From a virus: 22,533 nucleotides of DNA. Every line of letters starts with the position of its first letter. Positions within the stretch are counted from its first letter, which is position 1. Position numbers and translations under genes: made by a program. The DNA is taken from the IMG/VR virus record IMGVR_UViG_3300047546_003020, positions 1 through 22,533 of that record. One strand, 5' to 3'. Under the pieces are notes generated by a model. That model was not told the DNA's origin. It made no database searches and was given only the letters and a program-made list of their open reading frames with translations. Shown piece by piece: positions 14,741 to 21,585 of this stretch.

Positions 14741-15403
14741 ATGGCCCATTATTTTGGTGACGCCATAAAAATCATTCGTAAATACGAAGGGTTTAATGAG
14801 AAAGCGTACCCAGATCCTCAAAGCGGGAGTGCGCCGTACACCTTTGGCTATGGGACACAGTTTTACCCCGACGGATCACCGGTTCGTCAGGGCCAGTGCT
14901 GCACGAAAGAAAAAGCCCTGGAATATTTGTTCCATGAAGTCAAGTTGATCGATAAACAGCTAAAAGAATTGCGTGTTCACATGGATGATTCCATGCGGCA
15001 AGCATTGATTTCTTTCGTCCATTCGGTGGGTTGGGAGCCGTTTCTTTACAGCGCCATCATCGATTACATGGAGCAAGAAGACTGGGGTGCGGCCGCTGAT
15101 GAAATCACCCATTGGATTTTTGATTCCGAACACAAGGTCATTGGCGGTCTCCTGGAGCGCCGTAGGGAAGAAGTGGATCTGTTCCTCCAGGAGATCAACA
15201 CCAACCCCTGGGCTTCAACTGAGATCCTCCTGGCGGCATTTCGGAACTACTCGGCAGCCCCAAGCCAAGTCCGAGCTATTCGCAAATTAGAAGAAAATAT
15301 TAACCCTTATACCCTAGCCGAATTTGCCAATGAGTTCAATATTACTCACAATCCGTGGCATCCGTTTAGCGAAGAAGAGCTTGACGCTATATTTGCAAGC
15401 TAG
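14741..15403 (+). CDS. GH24 (T4-type) lysozyme, probable endolysin
   Basis: This muramidase would cut the MurNAc-GlcNAc bond at lysis. The catalytic signature is at the N-terminus: YEGF (E16), AYPDP (D25) and the YTFGYGT segment with T34. Further lysozyme features follow, including G-V-x-x-G at about 45-51, a helical ALISFVHSVGW segment near 87-97, and GLLERRREEVDLF at about 136-150. The 220 residues exceed the T4 enzyme (164). The last ~65 residues form an extra helical region of unknown role. No signal peptide is visible, so export would depend on a holin, not identified here. No clear Shine-Dalgarno precedes the start. Confidence 0.85.
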   Translation: MAHYFGDAIKIIRKYEGFNEKAYPDPQSGSAPYTFGYGTQFYPDGSPVRQGQCCTKEKALEYLFHEVKLIDKQLKELRVHMDDSMRQALISFVHSVGWEPFLYSAIIDYMEQEDWGAAADEITHWIFDSEHKVIGGLLERRREEVDLFLQEINTNPWASTEILLAAFRNYSAAPSQVRAIRKLEENINPYTLAEFANEFNITHNPWHPFSEEELDAIFAS

Positions 15404-15427
15404 TCTTAGAATACTTTCAACGAAGCC

Positions 15428-15727
15428 ATGAAAAACGCAATGGATAAGTCAATCGAACCTCGAGAATTCGAGCTTCCTTTGGAACTTCAGTTCTCCATGC
15501 GTAAGGCTGAGATCGCAGCAGCGGAGATGACATGGGATCAACTCCATGCCGCACTCTTGAACCTTTACTACCAGCGCCTGATGGAATGGCAAGCTGTAAA
15601 GGAGATCATGGCTGGCGAAAACATTGAGCTTGATTTTGACATTCCAACAGACCTGGAACTAGAAGAACTGGCCCAGGCCTGTGCACTTATGGAAGATGAC
15701 GACGATGACGAACTTCAGCCGTTCTGA
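15428..15727 (+). CDS. NblA-like phycobilisome degradation protein
   Basis: NblA is a small cyanobacterial adaptor that directs phycobilisome antenna proteins to Clp protease. Residues about 14-62 align by eye with NblA of filamentous cyanobacteria: E-L-x-L-E-x-Q-F-S-x-R, then M-x-x-D-Q, L-x-x-L-Y-x-Q and a downstream Glu. These fall at LPLELQFSMR (16-25), MTWDQ (34-38) and LLNLYYQRLMEW (43-54). The protein is longer than NblA (99 against about 60) because of an acidic tail, ending in a run of Asp and DELQPF. The start could be the ATG at 15428 or at 15440. A TTGACG at 15381 and TAGAAT at 15407 may be a weak promoter. It converges with the DUF3310 gene, overlapping it by 13 bases. Confidence 0.55.
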   Translation: MKNAMDKSIEPREFELPLELQFSMRKAEIAAAEMTWDQLHAALLNLYYQRLMEWQAVKEIMAGENIELDFDIPTDLELEELAQACALMEDDDDDELQPF

Positions 15728-16206
15728 GGTTCTTTGGTTTTAATCAATTGATCTAAATACCAACGGCACTTTTTGAGGTCTTGTACACCTCCTTTTTGCT
15801 TCCAGCGCCAAAGGTATTTCACGCAATTACCGCGTAAATAACCTTCGTATTCTTCTGCGGAAAGCTGGGCTTCGATTGCTTCAATACATTCGATCCCACC
15901 GTCAGTGTAGTGAGAAGGATGGTTGACAACATCTTCCTGAACTACAGGTCTTGCTGGTACAAATGACCAAGGAACAGGACAAACGCCACCGGGGCATTCA
16001 CTTATTTCGTCTACCGGGTTAAACCACGGCGCTTGCGTGACATCTCTTTCATCTCCTCGCTGGGAGATTCCAGTTCCATGATCAGTGTTTTGGGCTTCGG
16101 GGATGCTCCCGCTTGAAGACCCTGTTCCATCGAAGGAATGTAACCCGTCATTCCGGGCCGTTCCCCCTCGATTGCCAAATTTCTCCTCGGTCTGTCGTCC
16201 TGACAT
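15715..16206 (-). CDS. DUF3310 (SaV-like) nucleotide-kinase-type protein, start uncertain
   Basis: Residues 93-155 carry the DUF3310 signature: the NHPSHYTDGGIECIEAI segment, then EGYLRGNCVKYLWRWKQKGG and DLKKCRWYLDQLI. The family is common in phages and loosely annotated as nucleotide kinase, with no proven reaction. The only ATG in this frame is at 16206, which would give an N-terminal region of ~70 low-complexity residues (Gly/Ser/Thr-rich). That region is read in another frame as the end of the neighbouring leftward gene. I find no ATG, GTG or TTG closer to the domain. Either a 196-base overlap, a -1 shift from the upstream frame, or a non-standard start is needed. The domain call is solid; the start is not. 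Confidence 0.7.
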   Translation of the reverse strand: MSGRQTEEKFGNRGGTARNDGLHSFDGTGSSSGSIPEAQNTDHGTGISQRGDERDVTQAPWFNPVDEISECPGGVCPVPWSFVPARPVVQEDVVNHPSHYTDGGIECIEAIEAQLSAEEYEGYLRGNCVKYLWRWKQKGGVQDLKKCRWYLDQLIKTKEPQNG

Positions 16207-16358
16207 GCAACTAAACCCCTGTTGTACATGTCTTGTAATGGTACATCATTATTTTGATTTGCGATGGGCTGCCCGAAATCTTCTTCACTCAGGCAACGGC
16301 ACAAAACTTCGTCTTGTACAAAACTATCTAAGAATCCCAATGCATCTCTGTGCATCAT
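16011..16358 (-). CDS. Unrecognised leftward protein upstream of DUF3310
   Basis: I prefer the ATG at 16358 (115 residues). An ATG at 16481 would add 41 residues lying antisense to the rightward gene at 16395. The product starts MMHRDALGFLDSF, is acidic in its first half and ends with a basic tail (KRRGLTR). Its last 65 residues share DNA with the putative N-terminal part of the DUF3310 frame. This frame looks more protein-like in the overlap than the DUF3310 one. The function is unknown. It is divergent from the gene at 16395 with a 36-base gap and no visible Shine-Dalgarno on either side. Confidence 0.5.
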   Translation of the reverse strand: MMHRDALGFLDSFVQDEVLCRCLSEEDFGQPIANQNNDVPLQDMYNRGLVACQDDRPRRNLAIEGERPGMTGYIPSMEQGLQAGASPKPKTLIMELESPSEEMKEMSRKRRGLTR

Positions 16359-16394
16359 GATATGAGCTGGAATTATCTCTTCTAAAATATTATC

Positions 16395-16781
16395 ATGCTT
16401 AGTTTCTTCGATTCTACTTACGATCCGCAGAGGGACTCTGGTACCTCTGGTGCAGAGCTTACGGACCTCAATCCGGAACAAGCGTATGACACGGACTTGC
16501 GTCGCTTAGATCCAGAAGAGCGTATTACTGCTTCCAGGGCGGATACAGAGAACGCAAGACAACAAGATCGTGTTGCTAAATATTTCAGAGCCGCGAAAAG
16601 TGCTGGTAAATTTCGCCAGAAGGCCGGGATTGATGAGCCGATGATTCGTGGCAAAACTCCTCGTACAGAAGCCGTAATCGATGGTGTTTATCTCCCCAGC
16701 CAGGGGGATCGCATCGGCACTGCTGGAAGTACAAACTATGCAGAAAAACCAAAGCCAAACTTTGGCATGAGTTACAGCTAA
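16395..16781 (+). CDS. Unrecognised acidic-to-basic small protein, rightward within the leftward block
   Basis: This is a 128-residue protein with a hydrophilic, probably disordered N-terminus rich in Asp, Glu, Thr and Ser (TDLNPEQAYDTD), a charged helix around 40-75 with many Arg and Lys, and a C-terminal YAEKPKPNFGMSYS tail. Unlike its neighbours it is on the plus strand. It converges with the 66-residue leftward gene, overlapping by a few bases at the stops. Possible AT-rich promoter DNA (AAAATATTAT) lies just before the ATG. A virion-associated or regulatory role is possible; I cannot assign one. Confidence 0.5.
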   Translation: MLSFFDSTYDPQRDSGTSGAELTDLNPEQAYDTDLRRLDPEERITASRADTENARQQDRVAKYFRAAKSAGKFRQKAGIDEPMIRGKTPRTEAVIDGVYLPSQGDRIGTAGSTNYAEKPKPNFGMSYS

Positions 16782-16978
16782 TCAAAAGTCATCGTATTCA
16801 TTTCTTCCATTTCCAAGCAGTCCCTCATATCTTCGAAAGTGGGTGTGAGAGCATTCAACACCCACTGAACATCATCAGATTTAAACTTCTTTAGTTTCTC
16901 TGTAAGTTCATTATTTTCTAAAAGGATTACGTTGTCGTAAATCACTTCGAGAATATCAAGGCAAGTAGTGGGGTTCAT
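16778..16978 (-). CDS. Small acidic protein coupled to dCTP deaminase
   Basis: A 66-residue, Asp/Glu-rich helical protein (for example ELTEKLKKFKSDDVQW and FEDMRDCLEMEEMN). Its ATG overlaps the stop of the deaminase gene as ATGA, indicating coupled translation. There is no recognisable motif and the function is unknown. Confidence 0.6.
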   Translation of the reverse strand: MNPTTCLDILEVIYDNVILLENNELTEKLKKFKSDDVQWVLNALTPTFEDMRDCLEMEEMNTMTFD

Positions 16979-17562
16979 ACTTTTGCGAGAACAACGTTGT
17001 AAGCTTGGTTTTGATATTTGCCTTTGCGGTCCTGGTAGCTCGTTTCACAGGAGTTACCGCGATGAAACAGGAGTTGCGTGATGCCTTCATTGGCATAAAT
17101 TCTGTTGAAAAGACCAGTGCAATTACTGATTTCCAGGGTTAAATGACCGCACCAGCCTGCTTCCGCTGGAGTGATGTTCACAAGGATGCCAGAGCGTGCA
17201 TACGTCGACTTGCCAACTGCCACAACAGTGACATCCCGTGGTAATTGCAGGTGCTCCTCTGCGACACCAAGGCAATACCCGTAAGGAGGGAGAAGAAAGT
17301 AATGGCCTTTCTCATCTTCCAGTAATTCGGCAGGACGCAGAATGTCAGGGTTGAAATCTTTGGGATCACAGTCGCCAGATTGAATGCGTCCAAAGACTAA
17401 ACACTGCTTTGCCGATAAACGAATATCGTATCCATAAGAACTGAGTCCATAGCTGAGAATCTTTCTTCCATCACACTCACTGATGAGTGAATCCTGGAAC
17501 GGACTGATCATATTTTTTGTTTCGGCCAGGCACTTAATTTCCCAATCAGCAAGGACAGTCAT
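16975..17562 (-). CDS. dcd: dCTP deaminase
   Basis: It converts dCTP to dUTP, supplying thymidylate synthesis during phage replication. With the ATG at 17562 the protein has 195 residues, the usual family length; a TTG at 17574 adds four. The dUTPase-like fold motifs are present in order: GYDIRLS at 44-50, GKSTYARSGILVN at 117-129 with the Ser and Arg of the nucleotide site, and LTLEISN at 141-147 with the catalytic Glu at about 144. The C-terminal YQDRKGKYQNQ segment is also typical of bacterial dCTP deaminases. The deaminase-only form is most likely rather than the bifunctional type, but I cannot exclude that from sequence alone. It is followed by the small acidic gene in an ATGA overlap. 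Confidence 0.88.
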   Translation of the reverse strand: MTVLADWEIKCLAETKNMISPFQDSLISECDGRKILSYGLSSYGYDIRLSAKQCLVFGRIQSGDCDPKDFNPDILRPAELLEDEKGHYFLLPPYGYCLGVAEEHLQLPRDVTVVAVGKSTYARSGILVNITPAEAGWCGHLTLEISNCTGLFNRIYANEGITQLLFHRGNSCETSYQDRKGKYQNQAYNVVLAKV

Positions 17563-17595
17563 AGTCGCGTTCAATCGTTTTTCAGTATACCCAAC

Positions 17596-18180
17596 TCAAT
17601 AAATGACGCGGCCTCTTTCTGAATAAATGTCAATGAATCTCTGGGTTGCCTCACCTGAGTTTTTCTTGGGTTGCAAGTAAACCAGAAAACTGGTACATGT
17701 TTTGTGTTTGCTGATACCCTCACTGGTGTTCTTGATCAGGACGGGGGTCGTTTTCAAGAAGCAAATTGGAAAATCAAAGATCTTTTGTTCATATCGAATC
17801 ATGTCAGGACAGTTGGTCAGGTAAAGACCCTGCTCTATTTCATCTGCCAGCCACAATCGGTACAGCTTTCGGAACCATACGGCATGAGAAGATGAAAGTG
17901 ACACAGAAGAAGCCCGTGTCATCTTCCACTTTTCTTTCTTTTTATCCCAGTAGTAGCAGCCACTGGGAGGAAAGAGATAGACCTTGCCGTACCAGTCTTG
18001 CTCATTGAGACCATCTTCTTGTGGCCCAAAGAAAGCTTTTGCCTGGACGTAGGAATTCGCAATCCTGGAACTAGCTGGATCCAAGTCAATTTCACCCATC
18101 AGCTCATGAGCTGTAGAGATGAGATCAGGGCTTGTGATCAGTTCAAGATCTTCAACTTTTTTACGGAATTGACCGCCCAT
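17596..18180 (-). CDS. Phage Dam-type N6-adenine methyltransferase homologue with degenerate catalytic motif
   Basis: This 194-residue protein matches the layout of the phage DNA N6-adenine methyltransferase family. TSPDLISTA lies near 16-24, DLDPAS at 32-37, AFFGPQEDGL at 49-58, then an aromatic/Trp segment and a late FPICFLKTTPVLIK at about 136-149. The catalytic motif expected as NPPY or DPPY reads FPPSG at 70-74. The Asn/Asp that contacts the adenine amino group and the stacking Tyr are absent. It may be inactive or repurposed, for instance as a DNA-binding or antirestriction factor. Start ATG 18180 with GGAGAG nearby; overlaps the previous stop by one base. Confidence 0.6.
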   Translation of the reverse strand: MGGQFRKKVEDLELITSPDLISTAHELMGEIDLDPASSRIANSYVQAKAFFGPQEDGLNEQDWYGKVYLFPPSGCYYWDKKKEKWKMTRASSVSLSSSHAVWFRKLYRLWLADEIEQGLYLTNCPDMIRYEQKIFDFPICFLKTTPVLIKNTSEGISKHKTCTSFLVYLQPKKNSGEATQRFIDIYSERGRVIY

Positions 18181-18569
18181 TACTCTCCTGCAACGCGGTT
18201 GTAGTCTATTTCCAAATAGCGAATGCCCTCTTCATCATTCACGATGTAGCCCGCTTTCTCTTCTGGATCAATCTTTTGTGCAGCCTGGAGGATACGGCGA
18301 AAAGTTTCAGCCATATCACCGTCATTGCTTCGTTCACACTCCTCTTGAGCTGCGTGCAGTTCCTTAAGTGTTAAGAAGAAAACCTGTCGCTCCTTGTTGT
18401 TTGGTTGGAAGCACAAAACGCCAGGTCCCTCTGCTGCCCAGAATTTTGTATACATGCTACCCATGTCACCCAAGATGAGAGCGACTGTGGTTTCGAGCAT
18501 TTTTGCCTTAGTTTCATCGGCAATGTCTTTACCCAAGATCTGAAGAAGTAACTTTTCCCGTCTGTTCAT
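18180..18569 (-). CDS. Unrecognised 129-residue protein in the leftward block
   Basis: A helical N-terminal half (REKLLLQILGKDIADETKAK) is followed by a segment with many hydrophobic and aromatic residues (MYTKFWAAEGPGVLCFQP) and an acidic C-terminus (EEGIRYLEIDYNRVAGE). The pattern around GPGVLCFQP, VFFLTLKEL and the final strand suggests a small alpha/beta fold. I do not recognise the family. It overlaps the preceding gene by 41 bases if the ATG at 18569 is used, and no Shine-Dalgarno is clear, so the start may lie further in. It meets the Dam-like gene in a TAATG overlap. Confidence 0.55.
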   Translation of the reverse strand: MNRREKLLLQILGKDIADETKAKMLETTVALILGDMGSMYTKFWAAEGPGVLCFQPNNKERQVFFLTLKELHAAQEECERSNDGDMAETFRRILQAAQKIDPEEKAGYIVNDEEGIRYLEIDYNRVAGE

Positions 18570-19026
18570 TGCGTAATAGATCTTGTTTTTGAAGAGATTC
18601 TAAGAGCTTTGGAAGTGGTTTGTAAATAACAACCAGCTTTCCAAGGACTCCACGTTTTTTCATTAACTTGCCATTCTCATCGCGCATCTTGTCAAATTCG
18701 CCGGAGCGAATCAGATATTCAGCGACACACCGGAGACGGCGCTTGAGGGGCAGCTCGGCTTGTGGGAATTTACCACAGATCGTATCTGGGTGCATGTCCT
18801 TGAAAGCAAGTCGCAATCTGTTCGCCAAGGTCATACCGGAATTGGCGTCCTCTTCTTCATATTTTTTTAAGTTTTCGAGGTATCTTCTAAGGCACCCATC
18901 ATCAAAAGATCCACTGGGCGGCAGGTAATCCATCAACTGAAGGTAGATGGAAGGCGGCAAGATCTCCACGCAGTTCTCAATCGTGACATCGTCAATGGAG
19001 AAGCCGTCGAAACGAGTAATGGTCAT
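18529..19026 (-). CDS. Unrecognised protein with possible winged-helix C-terminal part
   Basis: The ATG at 19026 overlaps the previous stop (ATGA) and has GGGAG about ten bases upstream, so I prefer it over the ATG at 19068. The result is 165 residues. The second half carries a run of basic helices (PLKRRLRCVAEYLI) and a KKRGVLGKLVVIYKPLP segment that resembles a beta-wing, so a winged-helix DNA-binding fold is possible. The first half is more acidic, with YLPPSGSFDDGCLRRYLENL. No catalytic motif is seen. A role in DNA-binding regulation or replication is inference. Confidence 0.5.
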   Translation of the reverse strand: MTITRFDGFSIDDVTIENCVEILPPSIYLQLMDYLPPSGSFDDGCLRRYLENLKKYEEEDANSGMTLANRLRLAFKDMHPDTICGKFPQAELPLKRRLRCVAEYLIRSGEFDKMRDENGKLMKKRGVLGKLVVIYKPLPKLLESLQKQDLLRNEQTGKVTSSDLG

Positions 19027-19436
19027 TTCCGGAACTCCCTCATTGGCGTGTACATTGGAGGTTGACAATCCCGGAAATCTTGAAAGCTGATGTCTTTATT
19101 CTTAATGAATGATTGGATCAACTGGTTCCAGGGGATGCGGATCACGGCTTTTTTGTAGTGATCAGGTGAAACATTGACGTAGTGGATACCCTCTTGCCAC
19201 CCTTTCTTCTTGTCTTTCCGCCCTTGTGCGATCCAATTTCTGATCGTTTGGTCCGATACGCCAAGCCTCCGACCACACTCTTCAGTGGAAATGTATTCGT
19301 CAGCAAATGCCTCTGGATTCAACGTAGCTGCTTCATCGTTGTCATAACGACTTTTCCACATGGCACCAAGGATATTGCGAATGCCCTTCAGTTCAAAGGC
19401 AATGTCCTCAAGTCCTTTCCTAATTCCTGAAGTCAT
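19023..19436 (-). CDS. Helix-turn-helix DNA-binding protein at the head of the leftward block
   Basis: A 137-residue protein. Residues about 48-72 (ISTEECGRRLGVSDQTIRNW) form a classical helix-turn-helix of the excisionase/MerR-like kind, with a following wing-type section: the KGWQEGIHYVNVSP segment, then KKAVIRIPWNQLI. As the first gene of the leftward transcript it is a natural candidate for an early regulator. Its layout resembles the smaller protein at 10533-10751, so the two may be distant relatives. No Shine-Dalgarno is visible. The gap to the rightward gene holds a perfect palindrome, AAAACGTTTT. Confidence 0.65.
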   Translation of the reverse strand: MTSGIRKGLEDIAFELKGIRNILGAMWKSRYDNDEAATLNPEAFADEYISTEECGRRLGVSDQTIRNWIAQGRKDKKKGWQEGIHYVNVSPDHYKKAVIRIPWNQLIQSFIKNKDISFQDFRDCQPPMYTPMREFRK

Positions 19437-19472
19437 AGCAACACAATTTCTGTTTAAATGCTAGTCTGTGGG

Positions 19473-19482
19473 AAAACGTTTT
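19473..19482. repeat. Perfect palindrome in a divergent intergenic region
   Basis: AAAACGTTTT lies in the short region between the leftward helix-turn-helix gene and the rightward membrane-protein gene, where both promoters should start. It is a possible operator for the adjacent regulator, but a ten-base palindrome can occur by chance. Confidence 0.3.
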
Positions 19483-19490
19483 GCATTCTC

Positions 19491-19820
19491 ATGTCAGAAC
19501 AAATCCCTAACAGCCAGATGCCACCGTTGGCCGATGTCAATGGCAATGTACAAATCCCTGGAACCATTACGCCCGAGCAATTGGAAGAAATGAAGGCTCG
19601 CGCCAGGGAGCTTGCTATTCGCCAAACCCTGGTTCAGCAACAAGCTCAGGAAGCAGTTCCCCCGAGTGTTCCGCCGCAAGTTATTTATGTGCGTAGGAAT
19701 TTGACAGTGGCAGAATTACTGCTTCTTTTGTTACTTTCCTGCGGGATTGTCCTTGGAGTTCAAACCATCGGCGGTGTTGTGGCGAATACACTTCCCCGTA
19801 TCGAGATTAAACTTAAATAA
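19491..19820 (+). CDS. Single-span membrane protein
   Basis: The ATG at 19491 gives 109 residues; a longer frame from 19458 looks less likely. Residues 1-65 are hydrophilic with a Glu/Ala/Arg/Gln-rich helix (about 27-52) and Pro-rich PPSVPP at 57-62. Residues about 71-97 are a strongly hydrophobic segment (LTVAELLLLLLLSCGIVLGV) preceded by Arg-Arg, predicting a cytoplasmic N-terminus. A short basic tail, RIEIKLK, follows. It is not obviously a signal peptide. Holin-like, superinfection or structural anchoring roles are possible but unproven. Confidence 0.6.
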   Translation: MSEQIPNSQMPPLADVNGNVQIPGTITPEQLEEMKARARELAIRQTLVQQQAQEAVPPSVPPQVIYVRRNLTVAELLLLLLLSCGIVLGVQTIGGVVANTLPRIEIKLK

Positions 19821-19841
19821 GGGAGTTGGTCAAAGTATAAT
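19813..19841 (+). promoter_or_regulatory. Candidate promoter before the tail-fibre gene
   Basis: TTAAAT at 19813-19818 and a perfect TATAAT at 19836-19841 are separated by 17 bases, the best-spaced promoter candidate in the window. The tail-fibre GTG start is at 19871, 30 bases downstream of the -10. It partly overlaps the end of the previous gene. Confidence 0.5.
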
Positions 19842-19870
19842 TCATATAAAGAGATTGTGTGATTTAATAG

Positions 19871-21580
19871 GTGGCAAACCGTAGGATCTCTGATTTACAA
19901 GAGATTGCTGGGATAAGCCTGGCGGACGGAGATCTATTTACCGTAGTCCAGGTCGCGGAAGTCGACCCGGCAATTAAAAATAAAAAGCTCACAGTTTCAG
20001 GCGTTAGAGGTTACTTAAATCTGTACTACCTGCAACTCGCAGGCGGTACGGTAAGCGGTGCAGTTGTCTTTGCAAACAACGTCACTGTTTCTGGGACGAC
20101 CACCCTTAATAACTTCACGGTTACTGGTAGTACAACTCTTGCCAGCCTGGTCGTACAGAACGGAGCCATTGTCAGTGGCACCATCACTGGTGTTGGCACG
20201 ATCACCGGTAACACCATCCAGGGCAACCTTGTTGCTGGTACCTCTGGTCAGTTCACCACAATCACTGGTGCCACTGTTCAAGCAATCAGCGGTAACTTTA
20301 CGAACCTTAGTGGTACAACCATTACGGGTACGACGGTCAATACGCTGACCGGTAATTTCTCGAACGTTGTCACCGCCAATACGGTCAGTGGAATTACCGT
20401 TACCGGAACAACGGTTAATGCCAGTAGTGGCGTATTCACCACCCAAGTTTCTGGCGCCACAATCACTGGTAATAACATCAATGGAACCAGTGGTACGTTC
20501 CAGGTATTAAACGTTGCTTCCCAGCAGATCAGCGGTGATCTGACCGTTAGCGGCAATCTGCGTGTCCTGGGATCCGGCTTCTTTAGTTCCGGTGTCAACA
20601 TTAGTGGCACTCTCAGTGGTACCACGATTACCGGAACGACTGCTCAATTCACTAATGTCAATGGAATTTCTGGTGTATTCACAAGCCAGGTCTCTGGTGC
20701 CAGCATCACAGGCAACGCAGGTAATTTCACGACACTAACTGGTGGCACTGGAGTATTTACCACCCAGCTTTCTGGGGCAACAATTACCGGAAATACGGGT
20801 AATTTCACGAACCTAAACGCAATTACGGCGACGTTTGAAACTGGAATTGTCCGTCAAAACATCACTGTCACCGGCAATATTGTTACCAGTGGGACTCTTA
20901 CCGTTGGCCAGACGGCCACCATTACTTCAGGTTTAACCGTCACCAACGGCACGATCTCTGGTGTAACAATTACCGGAACAACGGGTAGTTTTACATCCGT
21001 CACTGGAGTTGGTGGTGGATTTACTACTCTTACTGGCAGTACGGTCACCGGTAATATTGCAAACTTCAGCAGTGGTGTCTTCACAAGCACGCTGTCTGGT
21101 GCAACGATCACTGGCAACATCGGTCAATTTAATTCGCTAACAGGTAACACTGCAGGATTTACGACTGTTACTGGTACCACAATTACAGGTACCAATGGTC
21201 AATTCACGTCAATCACAGGTATTGGCGGTGGTTTCACGACACTGACCGGTGCAACAATCACTGGGACCAACATCCAGGGAGTCAATATTACCGGCGCAAC
21301 AATCGTTGGTACGACTACGATTTCCGGTGCAACAATCACTGGTAATACCGGTAATTTTGCAAATTTAAATGCTGTTAGTGGCGTATTTACTCAGCTGTCG
21401 GGTGCCACAGTCACTGGTAATACAGTACGAGGAACTTCAGGTGTTTTCCAGAACCTTAGTGGTGCAACTATTACTGGAACCAGTGGTTTATTTACGAATG
21501 TATTGATTAACGGATCACCGGCGGCAAGTCAATCTTACGCAGATAATACTGCAATTGTTTTTGCAATTGCTCTTGGATGA
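19871..21580 (+). CDS. Repeat-built tail-fibre or spike protein
   Basis: The 569-residue protein has an N-terminal head of about 60 residues (RRISDLQEI, then GDLFTVVQVAEVD and a Val/Gly strand) that probably attaches to the virion. It then continues to the end with diverged short repeats. The main unit is SGATITGN-x-x-x-F; other units read TTLTGxTITG, with GxFT between them. Clear copies begin near 20450, 20693, 20771, 21095, 21325, 21398 and 21457. Thr, Gly, Ser, Ile and Asn dominate. This pattern predicts a long trimeric beta-structured shaft, as in many phage receptor-binding fibres. The start is a GTG with no strong Shine-Dalgarno. The last residues (SYADNTAIVFAIALG) form a different, unrepeated tip. 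Confidence 0.75.
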   Translation: MANRRISDLQEIAGISLADGDLFTVVQVAEVDPAIKNKKLTVSGVRGYLNLYYLQLAGGTVSGAVVFANNVTVSGTTTLNNFTVTGSTTLASLVVQNGAIVSGTITGVGTITGNTIQGNLVAGTSGQFTTITGATVQAISGNFTNLSGTTITGTTVNTLTGNFSNVVTANTVSGITVTGTTVNASSGVFTTQVSGATITGNNINGTSGTFQVLNVASQQISGDLTVSGNLRVLGSGFFSSGVNISGTLSGTTITGTTAQFTNVNGISGVFTSQVSGASITGNAGNFTTLTGGTGVFTTQLSGATITGNTGNFTNLNAITATFETGIVRQNITVTGNIVTSGTLTVGQTATITSGLTVTNGTISGVTITGTTGSFTSVTGVGGGFTTLTGSTVTGNIANFSSGVFTSTLSGATITGNIGQFNSLTGNTAGFTTVTGTTITGTNGQFTSITGIGGGFTTLTGATITGTNIQGVNITGATIVGTTTISGATITGNTGNFANLNAVSGVFTQLSGATVTGNTVRGTSGVFQNLSGATITGTSGLFTNVLINGSPAASQSYADNTAIVFAIALG

Positions 21581-21585
21581 TCCGT

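Noticed and set aside
14478-14768. Rightward open frame of 96 residues overlapping the small basic genes and lysozyme start
   Set aside because: It overlaps the end of the 101-residue gene, all of the 41-residue gene and the start of the lysozyme, and has a chance-like composition.
20015-21127. Several leftward frames within the tail-fibre gene
   Set aside because: They are produced by the repeated GGT/ACC-type codons of the fibre repeats and disappear as real proteins by composition.
20450-21500. Repeats as a possible CRISPR array or satellite DNA
   Set aside because: Units are in frame, protein-coding and divergent in nucleotide sequence, without equal spacers.
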